NCBI GenBank assembly: GCA_033064195.1
Contig: JARBJD010000014.1
Location: 524,297 to 588,296, forward strand
Source of the DNA: Blattamonas nauphoetae
Lineage: Eukaryota > Preaxostyla > Oxymonadida
Direction of reading: 5' to 3'
Length of the DNA stretch: 64,000 nt
Shown here: piece by piece, positions 20,304-32,470 of the stretch
Layout: every line of letters begins with the position of its first letter
Position numbering within the stretch: the stretch's first letter is position 1
Made by a program: the position numbers and the translations under genes
The notes under the pieces: generated by a model
The model's database searches: none
Told to the model about the DNA's origin: nothing
What the model saw: the letters and a program-made list of their open reading frames with translations, nothing else

Positions 20304-23092
20304 ATGATCCTGATTCCTCTCTTGGTTCTCTCTCATGCTATTTCGCTCCACAGTGTCCTCAGCAACCATCCAACACTAAATCACTTTTCCCACATCTCCA
20401 GCCCAAAAGTGATTCTTTCCTCAATTCAATATGAATCCCGAAATCTGGGGATCAAGGACAATTTTGTGGAATTGCAGGGAACTGCTAACACTGTCCTTGT
20501 ATTCGACTCGAAGCACCATTCATCAAATGGAGTTGAAACTCTGCTCCGGATCTCGAACTCGACAGTTAAAATGGACAAATTGCGACTGGATGGATGTGTC
20601 AACCAACCGAACCCACTGCATCGTTCGTATTCATCAGTATCTGATGTTGGAGCGATTTCGCTTTTTTCAGTTTGTTCGTCGAGTGTGAGACTATCAAACA
20701 GCGAAATGCTGGTTGGCTCAGGACAATCTCCATTTGTGGTTACAGGGCAGCAAGATGCAGAAAACTCCGAACAAACGATGATATGTGTTGTGGCGAGCGT
20801 TCTTCTCTCGTCGAATTCTATCATCGGAGCGACAGCCTCAATTCTTGCAGACAGTGGAAATTTGGGGCTCTCTGTTTCAGTTATGTCGTGTGATATGGAT
20901 TCTACTCGAATCGGGTCATGGAATGGCCTTCTTGTTGACCAACGAAAACCTGGTGCCTCAACTTCCAATGTGGTTGACATTGAGACGTTCCTGTCGGACT
21001 GCCGATTGGAAAACGTGACAGGAGCAGCCTCCAACAGACATGCGGATGGAGGATGCAAATTGTGGAGACAGCGACTTGTGTCGAACTCGATCACGAAAAG
21101 TTCGTCAGTTCTGTCTGGAACGGTGATCAGAGACTTCAACGATGGAGGAGACTTGCTGTGCGCGAACACCACTTTTGCGTCGTGCTCAACAAGCGCAGCT
21201 CCTCCGATCACTCGCCATTCCATCGAAGCCACCCTTCTTCAGCCGTATCTGCTTCCAAATCTGCGTCAACACACCTCCAAAGACGGCAAATACGAATGGA
21301 CAGACTCAGCGTTCCAAAATACGCCCGGTTTCAATTTCTATGCCTATGCCAAAGATACTTACTATTATGACCAAGGCCTCAATTTCATTTTTGGTACCGC
21401 CGCCGACACGATCACTTTCTCCAGCTGTTCGTTCACTGACATCGACGGGGAAGATCCGAGTGATAGTTTCAGGCAACACGCGCTCTCGACCATCTGCCTC
21501 CAATGCCCGTCATCCCTCTTCATCGACAGGTGTTCGTTCAACAATTGTTCGAGTGAGGGTCTTGCGGGTGCTGTCACTGTCGATGTTGAATTTGAATTTC
21601 TGAAGGCATCCATCACTTCTTCGTCTTTCGACGACTGCATTGCGAAAGTTGTAGTCGACACCACGACCCAAAGTTCGGTTCTCTTTCACCGATCACTTGG
21701 CATCCTCACCATCGATTCATCAAACCTCACTTACAATGGACAAACTGCCCAACAGCAGATCATCCGTTCGCAAGGACTTCTCGTCGCCAACTCTCAGTTC
21801 ATCTTCAACGGAAGCATCGTCACTCACCCAGTCGATGTCTTTGCAAGCCCGTATCACTTTCGATTCACTCGTTTCACCTCCGACACACAGGCCGAGTACG
21901 ACGTCTACGCATCATTCAAGGGTGGTGTCCACGACGAATGGACGTTCTTTGGATGTGTCTCAAACAGCGTCGAAGCCCACGACTTGCAGATTTATGGACT
22001 GACGGTTCCATCCATCGATCTCGAACCTGAACAAATCATTGTGGAATCTGGGTCGCTCCAGACAATCCTCTCGAACAACCCGACAGTGAACACCGTTTTC
22101 ATCGGAGCGGGAGATTTCGGCACATTTTCCGTCGAAGGTCGTCTGTTCTCTTTGTACGGATGGACCCCAAAAGCTGCTTCGAATCCCTCTTCGACGCCTA
22201 TCACGAAATTAGCAGCGACGGTGGGGTCGGATCCATACGCAGACTTCAGATTAAACAACATCCAAGTCGCTCCCTGCTCATCTTCTTCAACAATCATCAC
22301 CTCTGCTGGTTATTGTTCTCTCATCAGGGTTGTTGTTGATTCTGTGAAGGAGCAAGCAGCCCCTCTGTTCGTTATGTCTGGTTCTTCAGCTTGTCTTTAT
22401 GTTCACAACTGCAAAATCACTAACATCGTCAATTCTAAAGCCAACATCGTGACCGTCACAGAGGGAGCCCAAATCTCTTTCGAATTCAGCGTGTTCGCGA
22501 ACATCACCACAACTGAGTGTGTTGTCTCCGCTGTTGGAAGTCTCTACGTCACTTTTGACACCTCCTTTCTCAATCACATCCACAGAACGGAAGGAAGTGG
22601 ACCAGCAGCGATCGAGGTTTCATCTGCTTCATCTCTCACACTGAGTGAAGTCGTTCTTCATCACTGCGTCTCAGACAAGGGCAATGCAGGTGCTATCCAC
22701 ATCTCCACATCGTCGCCAGCCTTCATCTCACTGAGCCTCACCTTTCTGTCCAATTCTGGTGCCAACACTTCACCAAAAGACATTTTCATTGAGGGACTGG
22801 ACGAACAGGAATGCCGTGATCTGCTCATGCAAGGAATCCATGTTGGACAAGGACCTCACTTTGGATGGTCGAAAGAGGGTCATATGGGAGTGGGTTCGAT
22901 CCAGATCCCATCCGTGGTATTCCACGTGTCCACACTCACGCGCTTCCAAACTCCGACAGCTGGCGAAACGCACTACGTCCACCCTTCAGACTTCCAGATC
23001 CGCGACGTCCTCGTGAATCTCATGCCTCAAGAGCAGGGCTTTGAGATTGATCCCATCGATCTCAAGATTTTTGACCTCAACAAATTATCCGT
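20304..23092 (+). CDS. Giant beta-helix surface protein: N-terminal segment (exon 1)
   Basis: The frame starts MILIPLLVLSHAISLHS, a clear signal peptide. Some 900 residues of short beta-strand repeats follow, rich in S, T, N, C and aromatic turns: CSFTDIDGE, CSFNNCSSEGLAGAV, SSFDDCIAKVVVD. This is the right-handed beta-helix (pectin-lyase-like) pattern common in adhesin-type surface proteins of anaerobic protists. No polysaccharide-lyase active-site motif was recognised. The segment ends in IDPIDLKIFDLNKLSV, where a 476-nt intron (23093-23568) joins in frame to IDLKMQSPAQEYL. The uninterrupted frame runs on into the intron to 23264. With the later segments the predicted protein is about 2362 residues: signal peptide, beta-helix, one transmembrane helix and a kinase-like tail. 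Confidence 0.8.
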
Positions 23093-23568
23093 GTGTAACT
23101 TTTGTTCTTCTTCTCATATCATGTTTATTATGATCATATTGTCTGTGAATTTTTCGAGAAAATACACAATTGTCTTTAACTGTCAAAAAACAATGTCTTT
23201 TTTTCATCACTGTTTTTTCACGTGGAAGCAGTATTTTTCACAAAATAATGATAATTCGAAGTGAATTTCAACGAAATATTGTGAAAAGATGATAAAATTC
23301 ACCAGTAAATCGATTATTCTGTCAGATCAAGATGATCGAACCCATCAGAATCTGATCCGTCATCGTCCATCTTCAGTCCTACATTCACGGGGTCAGAATG
23401 ATGTGTTCTTTTTCATCTTTTTTCCTTTTTTATTCCAGAAAACCATTGTTTTATGCTCATTTGTGAAATGTTGATGTAAAAAAGGGAGAAAAAAGAGTGA
23501 AAACCACATCCAAATTGATCTCAACAGGGATTTAGCATCTTGAGGTCAGTCGATCCCAATTTCTGCAG
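23093..23568 (+). other. 476-nt intron of the giant beta-helix gene, with an inverted repeat at its end
   Basis: The donor GTGTAACT follows CCGT and the acceptor is TTTCTGCAG. Splicing makes a V codon and keeps the frame (LSV-IDLKM). It is ten times longer than the other introns seen. A perfect 14-bp inverted repeat (GCATCTTGAGGTCA at 23535-23548, TGACCTCAAGATGC at 23572-23585) straddles the acceptor and could form a hairpin hiding it. The interior is AT-rich and has no gene. It could instead be a small inserted element. Confidence 0.5.
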
Positions 23569-24787
23569 GATTGACCTCAAGATGCAAAGCCTAGGGATGA
23601 GCAACGGACGGACAAAAAGACGTTCAACTCGGACAACGGACAGCGGACATGTCCAAGTGAAAAAGAAGTGCTTCATGTGGCCTAAATCAACGTGATTGAC
23701 ACTGAATTCGTTCATAAATAAGTGAATAATTGTAATCAAATTCAGATTTTGTCTTTCATAAAAATGATAAAAGAGTACTAGAGAATTCGGACAAAATGAC
23801 CCATTAATTGCAGAAATGTCCAAGCTTGTCCGATCTTGGACATTCACTCAATTGTTGAAAAAACGAATCATCTGAATTTCTTCACAATCCAATTGTGATC
23901 AGTTCAAAACGGACAAAACTGTCCTGTCCTGGACATGTCCGGATCGTCCTCCCCATCGGATGTTGACTTCGACTCACATTTTCTCTCAGAGACCATTACA
24001 TCGCAATTCGAATTCCCTTGTCCATTCCACACTTCTTTTATCCAATTGTCACTCATTGCTGTCTCCATTGACTTTCAAACTTGTGGAGATCTCCACAATT
24101 CACACTTTGCCCATCTCCTCACTCTCGATGATGTCACACTGAATTGACACATGGAAAATGAACAATATCAGTATTCATTTTTCTTATCGTTTCACTCTTC
24201 TCTACCTCTTTCTCTTCATTTGTCTGTAATAGATGATAAAATCTTTCTCCAATCAGAAATGGACATAAATAGAAGAAATCTGGATCACAAACAACATCAG
24301 TATGCATCTTTTTTTCTTTCTCCACTCATATTCATCGATTAGTCTCATTACACGCCTCCTCTTTTCTTCCAAACAAAACGCAGAAGAACAAGGACATCAC
24401 ATTCCCGACACTGTCCACAATTCTGCTTTTCTCATTGTCAGTTCATTATCTGAAGGAAAGGTTCACATCTTCAGACTCGACACAATGTCTAATTCACTCA
24501 GAATCGAGAACCGCCTTGAGATCAAACTGAAGGAGTCTCTGAACATCACAGCATATTTTTGATCAATCTCCGAAACGAACCGTGAAGTGCGACTTTGTCA
24601 ACACTCCATTATTCTGTTCGGATTCGCAATCGATGAGGAGCCGACCCCAGAAAAGTGCAACAATCAGGACGGATTTCCACGCGTACTCGACTTAAACAAC
24701 CATCAATTTCATGCGCAACAGTACCTAGTCTCATCTACCACGCTGAATCTTTGAGGAAAATGAACAAGAATCTGTCACATATAGTCG

Positions 24788-25306
24788 GTGGACGAAAATC
24801 ATCATCATGAGTCTCTGACGGGGAAGAACAAAGCCAACCACCATGACGAAAGGACAAACTTCATATTTATCTTCACACACTGCTCTATTTTGGTATCATT
24901 GATGATACTTGATTGCGGATGGATGGGAACATCGGCTGGAAAACTCTCGAACTCCAACGTGACTGTCTCGTCGAGTACGATCATCTCAAATCCTGAATGT
25001 TCCCCATTTATGATTGTCTGTTCTGAGGGGAACGATGACAGTTCGATTTCGATCATTGACGTTGTTCACCGATCGAGTGAACTTCGGACGCTCCTTCCTC
25101 TGACAGCCATTTCGTCGCTCAACCATCTCGACTCCTCCCAGCCGTCCTGCTCTGAGATGAACTCTGATGTCTCCGTCAGTTGCTCCGGTCTCTCGATCGA
25201 CGATGCTTCCTTCGTTCTTGGATCTGGTCGTCTCCTCTCTATCCCGAAAACACCAACCGACCAACCGCACATTTGTCGTCTCCTTCAACAGGCGCGGGGA
25301 ATTTGA
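24788..25306 (+). pseudogene. Captured beta-helix gene fragment inside hAT copy 1
   Basis: The frame contains NSNVTVSSSTIISNPECSPF, SSISIIDVVHRSSELRTLL and SCSGLSIDDASFVLGSGRLL. These are the strand/turn repeats of the host beta-helix family and are unrelated to any transposase. The same fragment, ~99% identical by eye, lies in hAT copy 2 (30364-30903). It has no start or end of a complete gene and runs into the minisatellite. I infer it was picked up by an ancestor of both elements (transduplication). Confidence 0.65.
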
Positions 25307-25370
25307 CATCTCTGCTGTCAATGCCTGAAGAATCAATGGAATCGTTCTCTTGATTCGTCTCGTCGCTTCC

Positions 25371-26452
25371 CTCGTGTGATCATCCCCTCCCCTCACCTCG
25401 TGTGATCGTCCCCTCCCCTCGTGTGATCATCCCCTCACCTCGTGTGATCATCCCCACCACTCCCCTCGTGTGATCATCCCCACCCCTCACCTCGTGTGAT
25501 CATCCCCTCCCCTCACCTCGTGTGATCATCCCCTCCCCTCACCTCGTGTGATCATCCCTCCCCTCACCTCGTGTGATCATCCCTCCCCTCACCTCGTGTG
25601 ATCATCCCTCCCCTCACCTCGTGTGATCATCCCTCCCCTCACCTCGTGTGATCATCCCCTCCCCCTCACCTCGTGTGATCATCCCTCCCCTCACCTCGTG
25701 TGATCATCCCCACCCCTCACCTCGTGTGATCATCCCCTCCCCTCACCTCGTGTGATCATCCCTCCCTTCACCTCGTGTGATCATCCCCTCCCCTCACCTC
25801 GTGTGATCATCCCCTCCCCTCACCTCGTGTGATCATCCCCTCCCCTCACCTCGTGTGATCATCCCTCCCTCACCTCGTGTGATCATCCCCACCCCTCCCC
25901 TCGTGTGATCATCCCCACCCCTCACCTCGTGTGATCATCCCCTCCCTTCACCTCGTGTGATCATCCCTCCCCTCACCTCGTGTGATCATCCCCACCCCTC
26001 ACCTCGTGTGATCATCCCTCCCCTCACCTCGTGTGATCATCCCCTCCCTTCACCTCGTGTGATCATCCCTCCCCTCACCTCGTGTGATCATCCCCTCCCC
26101 TCACCTCGTGTGATCATCCCCCCCTCACCTCGTGTGATCATCCCCTCCCCTCACCTCGTGTGATCATCCCCACCCCTCACCTCGTGTGATCATCCCCTCC
26201 CCTCACCTCGTGTGATCATCCCTCCCTTCACCTCGTGTGATCATCCCTCCCTCACCTCGTGTGATCATCCCTCCCTCACCTCGTGTGATCATCCCCTCCC
26301 TCACCTCGTGTGATCATCCCTCCCTCACCTCGTGTGATCATCCCTCCCTCACCTCGTGTGATCATCCCCACCCCTCACCTCGTGTGATCATCCCCACCCC
26401 TCCCTCGTGTGCTCATTCCCTCCCCTCACCTCGTGTGCTCATTCCCTCTTGC
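25371..26452. repeat. Minisatellite array 1, ~24-bp unit
   Basis: The unit is CTCGTGTGATCATCCC plus a variable CTCCCCTCAC-type linker, 22 to 25 bp long, about 45 tandem copies (array length divided by unit). Each unit has the palindrome TGATCA. Variation is confined to the C-rich linker (TCCC, CCCCTCCC, CCCCACCCC). The last units change to GTGTGCTCATTCCC. Open frames through the array (25957-26163, 26237-26518) are by-products of the repeat. Confidence 0.9.
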
Positions 26453-26744
26453 CCCTTCGCACGGTCATCACAGCCTATCCACACTCCAAAACGTCACTTT
26501 CCCACCTCATCCTCTTAAATTGCTTTTTCTTCCTCATTTTCACGCATCCACATGTAACCTTCCTATTTCACTCTTATTGCTTTCGTCATTACTTTATTAA
26601 TTCCTGGGTTTAGTCGTCTACAGAAAGAATTGGTTGATCAAGCCCATCGTTGCGACTTACGAGTGGTGACCTCCTAATTAGGCGCTGTCCGAGGACGGAC
26701 AGCGCCTCACCTTGTCCGGACAATTGCTCCTCACTAGCAAAGCC

Positions 26745-27523
26745 CTGCTCAAGAGTATTTGACTCTTAATCATATCCACCCGCTCGACACACCTCTCGTT
26801 CAAGATCCAGCTCAGCTCATCAACCAAAACGTCGACCTCATTGACCACTCAGGTCACGCCACCCACACATTCTCGACTCTCATTCAAAATCCAACCACCA
26901 TCTCCGACAGCCTCTTCACTCTCAGAGAGCATTCCTCACTCCAACTGCAAGCGTTGAATATTCAGGTGGATTGTGGTTCAACTTCTCCAATGATTGAAGT
27001 GGATGTGGACTCCAACTTGATGTTTTGGTTTGGCATCGTGTTTGGAGCAGAAGGGCAATTCCATCGCCCATTCATCCAAGCACAAGGCCGTGTCCACATT
27101 GACACGGTTCACTTCATGGCAATGTCGTTTGACAGCCATTCGTGCATCACAATGACAGCTGGTGACTTCACTATCCAAGCAAATTACGAAAGTTCAATTA
27201 TGTCGAGTGCAGTGAACCTCACAACCACGGGAAACGGTGCATTTCTGTCAGCTCATGCAGCAAGTGTCAGCCTAAACCACACAATGTTTGTGAATTGTTC
27301 AGCACGATCGGGTGGTGCCGTGCTCATCTCTGACTCCAATTCCTTATCTGTTTCTGAGATTCGTTTCGTCAATTGCTCAGCCAGCGCGGATGGAGGCGCG
27401 GTATTCATCGACCACCAGTTAGGCCCCGAAAAGGTCATTCTCCATGTCCAGTGTTCATCTTGCTCAGCCAAACGAGGCGGTGGATTATTTCTAAGCGGAT
27501 CAACACAGACTCATTTCAGTCTA
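26745..27523 (+). CDS. Giant beta-helix surface protein: middle segment
   Basis: The frame continues CPAQEYL-type codons from 23569-23591 across the hAT element without a shift (SPAQEYLTLNHIHPLDTPL). It carries beta-helix repeats: FTLREHSSLQLQALNIQVDC, MFVNCSARSGGAVLISD, and FVNCSASADGGAVFIDHQ. The repeated CSAxxGGAVF motif is the classic beta-helix turn of this family (like Chlamydia Pmp GGAI repeats). At 27521-27523 the codon CTA ends exactly at the TA target of the next transposon, after THFS. The frame reading on into the transposon stops 10 codons later. Confidence 0.75.
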
Positions 27524-27760
27524 CAGTCGGTCGGACTGTTGAGTAATTTGTAACTCGTCACATCAAACGTGCCACTGTAGAATTCTTTGTTTTCACGAAA
27601 ATGAAAAAAGTGTCAAACCTCCGTCTAAGTCGTGTGTCGGTATTCGATGTTCTTTCAAAAAGATCATTCAGAATTTCATAGAACATTTCATACATCGTTG
27701 TTTTGCTCATTCATCACCTGTCTTTGTCATCGTGCTCTGAGAGAATGAGGAGAGTACTCA

Positions 27761-28401
27761 TAGTAGTGTTAGAAAACCGCCCGTGTTCAGAAACCCGCAA
27801 CGGGTGTTGGAAAAGCCGCAACCGGACGATCTTCATCATAATAAAGCTCTTTATCCATTTCTACACACTAATCTCCAATTTTCTCACCTTTTTGAAAAAA
27901 TCAATCACAAACAATCGTGAAGTGACTCAATTTAAACTGATCTTTCACGAGACTCTGAGTTGAAGTCAATATCTGTATGAGTCCCGATATTATCTCCTCC
28001 TCCGAATGTTGCATCTATTAGATTATCTCAGGTATGATTTTAAGAAAGAGACATACTTCATTGTTGACACTTGGTAATTCTCCCTTGAATCGCTGATCAT
28101 CTCACTACCAATGGTCGGGTGGAGTTGAAAAACAGGTATATTTGAGAATCGAGACGAGCTTTGTGGTTGAATGACATGAATTGAGTCATGGGCTTAGAAA
28201 CACCAATTTTGGTTTGAATCATGACCCATTGATGTCAATGTCGCATTTCACAGATGTGTTTTACCTCTTCATTTTTTCCAGAAAACTTATTCATTCCTTC
28301 TGTAGAGACCATGAGAAAAACAGAATAATGCATGAATGAAGTGGCGGTTTTATCACGCTGGTTGCGGTTTTCTGACGGTTTGCGGTTTTCTAACACCACT
28401 A
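27761..28401. mobile_element. 641-bp MITE, TAGTGGTGTTAG ends, 3-bp target duplication
   Basis: The left end TAGTAGTGTTAGAAAACCGC and the right end, read inward, TAGTGGTGTTAGAAAACCGC are inverted repeats. The flanks are TCA on both sides (27758-27760 and 28402-28404). The empty site survives in the opposite arm of the host transposon (GTACTCAATTGG at ~33073-33084, as read inward), which proves the boundaries. Subterminal AAAACCGCAAC-like repeats occur on both sides. There is no coding capacity. The ends resemble those of the MITE at 46463-47058, so both probably use related transposases. Confidence 0.85.
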
Positions 28402-30363
28402 TCAATTGGAAAAAATGAGACAATATTGGACGATACCGTGTCAACGTATTGTTGACCTATTGTGCTGTGCGCATTCAATGGTCTCATGCAATCAGCTTGC
28501 GAAAAACGACGAATCAGTCGAGGAGGAGAAAAATGGTCTACTTTCGTTGAATCTGAAACTGGAGTGCTAGACACGATAAAAGAGGACTAGATAAGAGATA
28601 TATCCTGAAATCAAACCTAAATTGTTGATAGAGAGTCTACAATAGCACATCGTTTGACGATCCAATCAACACAATCATCTGATTTCCTGAGACTCGATTC
28701 AATGCTGATCATCCGAATTGAGAGTTCTTCAATGATTGTTTGTTAAAGTGTGATGAATCTGTCCAATATCCACTAATTTTGATTTCACTCCTTGTCTCAA
28801 TCTTGGAATCTACACTTTCAAATTGTATGTCGAATTAGTAAATTGTTTAAAGTCTCAAACTAAATCTGTTATTTGGATGATAAAAGACATCGTCCTCGTA
28901 GTCAAACAGGAGTTGACAAAGAGTTGTGATTCAAATCCCGTTCTAACTAGTGGATGGGATAACACCAATATATAGGCCTCAGGTTGAGAAAGTTACACAG
29001 GAAAGCTGACAAAGAGTAGGGATGAGCAACGGACGGACAAAACCACGTTCTCCTCGGACATCGGACAGAGACCCTGTCCAAGTCGGAAAGAAGTGTTTCT
29101 TGTGGCTTAAATAGACGTGATTGACACTCAATTTTTCCTCCAATTCATCCAAGATGTTAATTTTGTTCAGATTTTGTCTTTCAAAAAAATCAAAAACGAG
29201 TATTAGAGAATTCGGACAAAAATCCCATAAATTGCCGAATTGTCCTGGCCTGTCCGATCTTGGACATGAGCTCATTTGGTGAAAAAAAGAGTCGTCTGAA
29301 TTTCTTCACGAGGCATTTATGATCATTTGGAAACGGACAATCGTGTCCAGTCCTGGACAGGTCCGGATCGTCCTCCCCATCGGATGGTGACTTCGACTCA
29401 CATTTTCTCTCAGAGACCATTACATCGCAATTCGAATTCCCTTGTCCATTCCACACTTCTTTTATCCAATTGTCACTCATTGCTGTCTCCATTGAATTTC
29501 AAACTTGTGGAGATCTCCACAATTCACACTTTGCCCATCTCCTCACTCTCGATGATGTCACACTGAATTGACACATGGAAAATGAACAATATCAGTATTC
29601 ATTTTTATTATCGTTTCACTCTTCTCTACCTCTTTCTCTTCATTTGTCTGTAATAGATGATAAAATCTTTCTCCAATCAGAAATGGACATAAATAGAAGA
29701 AATCTGGATCACAAACAACATCAGTATGCATCTTTTTTTCTTTCTCCACTCATATTCATCGATTAGTCTCATTACACGCCTCCTCTTTTCTTCCAAACAA
29801 AACGCAGAAGATCAAGGACATCACATTCCCGACACTGTCCACAATTCTGCTTTTCTCATTGTCAGTTCATTATCTGAAGGAAAGGTTCACATCTTCAGAC
29901 TCGACACAATGTCTAATTCACTCACAATCGAGAACCGCCTTGAGATCAAACTGAAGGAGTCTCTGAACATCACAGCATATTTTTGAAAAGCGGAGACACG
30001 GAACGGATCCTCTTATCATGCACGCGGGACATGTCGTGTTCAGCAGGTCTTATTCATGCGTCAAATTACAGAACGAGAGTAATCGGTTCATTCAAAACCA
30101 GCTTCCAAGGATTTGGCGGATGATGAACTTCTTCTTGATCAATCTCCGAAACGAACCGTGAAGTGCGACTATGTCAACACTCCATTATTCTGTTCGGATT
30201 CGCAATCGATGAGGAGCCGACCCCAGAAAAATGCAACAATCAGGACGGATTTCCACGCGTACTCGACTTAAACAACCATCAATTTCATGCGCAACAGTAC
30301 CTAGTCTCATCTACCACGCTGAATCTTTGAGGAAAATGAACAAGAATCTGTCACATATAGTCG

Positions 30364-30903
30364 GTGGACGAAAATCATCATCATGAGTCTCTGACGGGGA
30401 AGAACAAAGCCAACCACCATGACGAAAGGACAAACTTCATATTTATCTTCACACACTGCTCGATTTTGGTATCATTGATGATAATTGATTGCGGATGGAT
30501 GGGAACATCGGCTGGAAAACTCTCGAACTCCAACGTGACTGTCTCGTCGAGTACGATCATCTCAAATCCTGAATGTTCCCCATTTATGATTGTCTGTTCT
30601 GAGGGGAACGATGACAGTTCGATTTCGATCATTGACGTTGTTCACAGATCGAGTGAACTTCGGACGCTCCTTCCTCTGACAGCCATTTCGTCACTCAACC
30701 ATCTCGACTCCTCCCAACCGTCCTGCTCTGAGATGAACTCTGATGTCTCCGTCAGTTGCTCCGGTCTCTCGATCGACGATGCGTCCCTCGTTCTTGGATC
30801 TGGTCGTCTCTCTCTATCCCGAAAACACCGACCGACCAACCGCACATTTGTCGTCTCCTTCAACAGGCGCGGGGTATTTGACATCCCTGCTGTCAATGCC
30901 TGA
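30364..30903 (+). pseudogene. Captured beta-helix gene fragment inside hAT copy 2
   Basis: This is the same host-derived fragment as in copy 1 (NSNVTVSSSTIISNPECSPF, SCSGLSIDDASLVLGSGRLS). It ends GVFDIPAVNA just before the minisatellite. A one-base difference from copy 1 near the end changes the last ~25 residues. It has no complete gene structure. Confidence 0.6.
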
Positions 30904-30920
30904 AGAATCAATGGAATCGT

Positions 30921-32470
30921 TCCCCACCCCTCACCTCGTGTGATCATCCCTCCCTCACCTCGTGTGATCATCCCTCCCCTCACCTCGTGTGATCATCCCC
31001 ACCCCTCACCTCGTGTGATCATCCCCTCCCCCTCACCTCGTGTGATCATCCCCTCCCCCTCACCTCGTGTGATCATCCCCACCCCTCACCTCGTGTGATC
31101 ATCCCTCCCCTCACCTCGTGTGATCATCCCCTCCCCTCACCTCGTGTGATCATCCCCACCCCTCACCTCGTGTGATCATCCCTCCCTCACCTCGTGTGAT
31201 CATCCCTCCCTTCACCTCGTGTGATCATCCCCACCCTTCACCTCGTGTGATCATCCCCTCCCTTCACCTCGTGTGATCATCCCCTCCCCCTCACCTCGTG
31301 TGATCATCCCCTCCCCCTCACCTCGTGTGATCATCCCCTCCCCTCACCTCGTGTGATCATCCCCACCCCTCACCTCGTGTGATCATCCCTCCCCTCACCT
31401 CGTGTGATCATCCCCACCCCTCACCTCGTGTGATCATCCCCACCCTTCACCTCGTGTGATCATCCCTCCCTTCACCTCGTGTGATCATCCCTTCCCTCAC
31501 CTCGTGTGATCATCCCCACCCTTCACCTCGTGTGATCATCCCCTCCCTTCACCTCGTGTGATCATCCCCTCCCCTCACCTCGTGTGATCATCCCCACCCC
31601 TCACCTCGTGTGATCATCCCCTCCCCTCACCTCGTGTGATCATCCCCTCCCTTCACCTCGTGTGATCATCCCCTCCTCACCTCGTGTGATCATCCCCACC
31701 CCTCACCTCGTGTGATCATCCCTCCCTCACCTCGTGTGATCATCCCTCCCCTCACCTCGTGTGATCATCCCTCCCCTCACCTCGTGTGATCATCCCCTCC
31801 CCCTCACCTCGTGTGATCATCCCCTCCCCTCACCTCGTGTGATCATCCCCCCCCTCACCTCGTGTGATCATCCCCTCCCCTCACCTCGTGTGATCATCCC
31901 CTCCCCTCACCTCGTGTGATCATCCCCTCCCTTCACCTCGTGTGATCATCCCCTCCCTTCACCTCGTGTGATCATCCCCTCCCCTCACCTCGTGTGATCA
32001 TCCCCTCCCTTCACCTCGTGTGATCATCCCCTCCCCTCACCTCGTGTGATCATCCCCTCCCTTCACCTCGTGTGATCATCCCCTCCCCTCACCTCGTGTG
32101 ATCATCCCCTCCCTTCACCTCGTGTGATCATCCCTCCCTCACCTCGTGTGATCATCCCCTCCCTTCACCTCGTGTGATCATCCCCTCCCTTCACCTCGTG
32201 TGATCATCCCCTCCCCCTCACCTCGTGTGATCATCCCTCCCTTCACCTCGTGTGATCATCCCCTCCCCCTCACCTCGTGTGATCATCCCCTCCCTTCACC
32301 TCGTGTGATCATCCCCTCCCCTCACCTCGTGTGATCATCCCTCCCTCACCTCGTGTGATCATCCCTCCCTTCACCTCGTGTGATCATCCCTCCCTTCACC
32401 TCGTGTGATCATCCCTCCCTCACCTCGTGTGATCATCCCCTCCCCTCACCTCGTGTACTCATTCCCTCCT
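30921..32470. repeat. Minisatellite array 2, ~24-bp unit
   Basis: The unit is the same as in array 1 (CTCGTGTGATCATCCC plus C-rich linker), about 64 copies over ~1.5 kb. It contains more linkers with CCCTTCAC than array 1. The final unit is GTGTACTCATTCCC. Flanking sequence on both sides matches copy 1, so the length difference arose after the two elements separated. Confidence 0.9.

Larger units (their letters stand above)
23592..26736. mobile_element. hAT-type DNA transposon, copy 1 (3145 bp)
   Basis: The left end is TAGGGATGAGCAACGG and the right end, read inward, is TAGTGAGGAGCAATTG, with further matching GGACAA. It is flanked by a perfect 8-bp target duplication GCAAAGCC (23584-23591 and 26737-26744). 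Eight-base duplications with TAGNGA-type ends are the hAT signature. There is no transposase frame, so it is non-autonomous. Inside lie ~1 kb of AT-rich sequence, a captured host beta-helix fragment (24788-25306), a minisatellite (25371-26452) and a near-palindrome GCGCTGTCCGAGGACGG. It interrupts exon 2 of the giant beta-helix gene. A second, nearly identical copy is at 29017-32756 with a different duplication, so the two are independent insertions. Confidence 0.9.

Noticed and set aside
20426-21232. 268-residue minus-strand frame
   Set aside because: It is antisense to the signal peptide-bearing beta-helix exon and has no recognisable domain.
25371-26452. Regular 24-bp repeats resembling a CRISPR array
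   Set aside because: There are no unique spacers; the intervening bases are a simple C-rich linker that varies by one to three bases, and the array lies inside a hAT transposon. It is a minisatellite.
28353-28574. 73-residue minus-strand frame repeated as plus-strand frame 32904-33107
   Set aside because: Both lie in the inverted arms of the foldback transposon, so their similarity reflects the arms and not a conserved gene.
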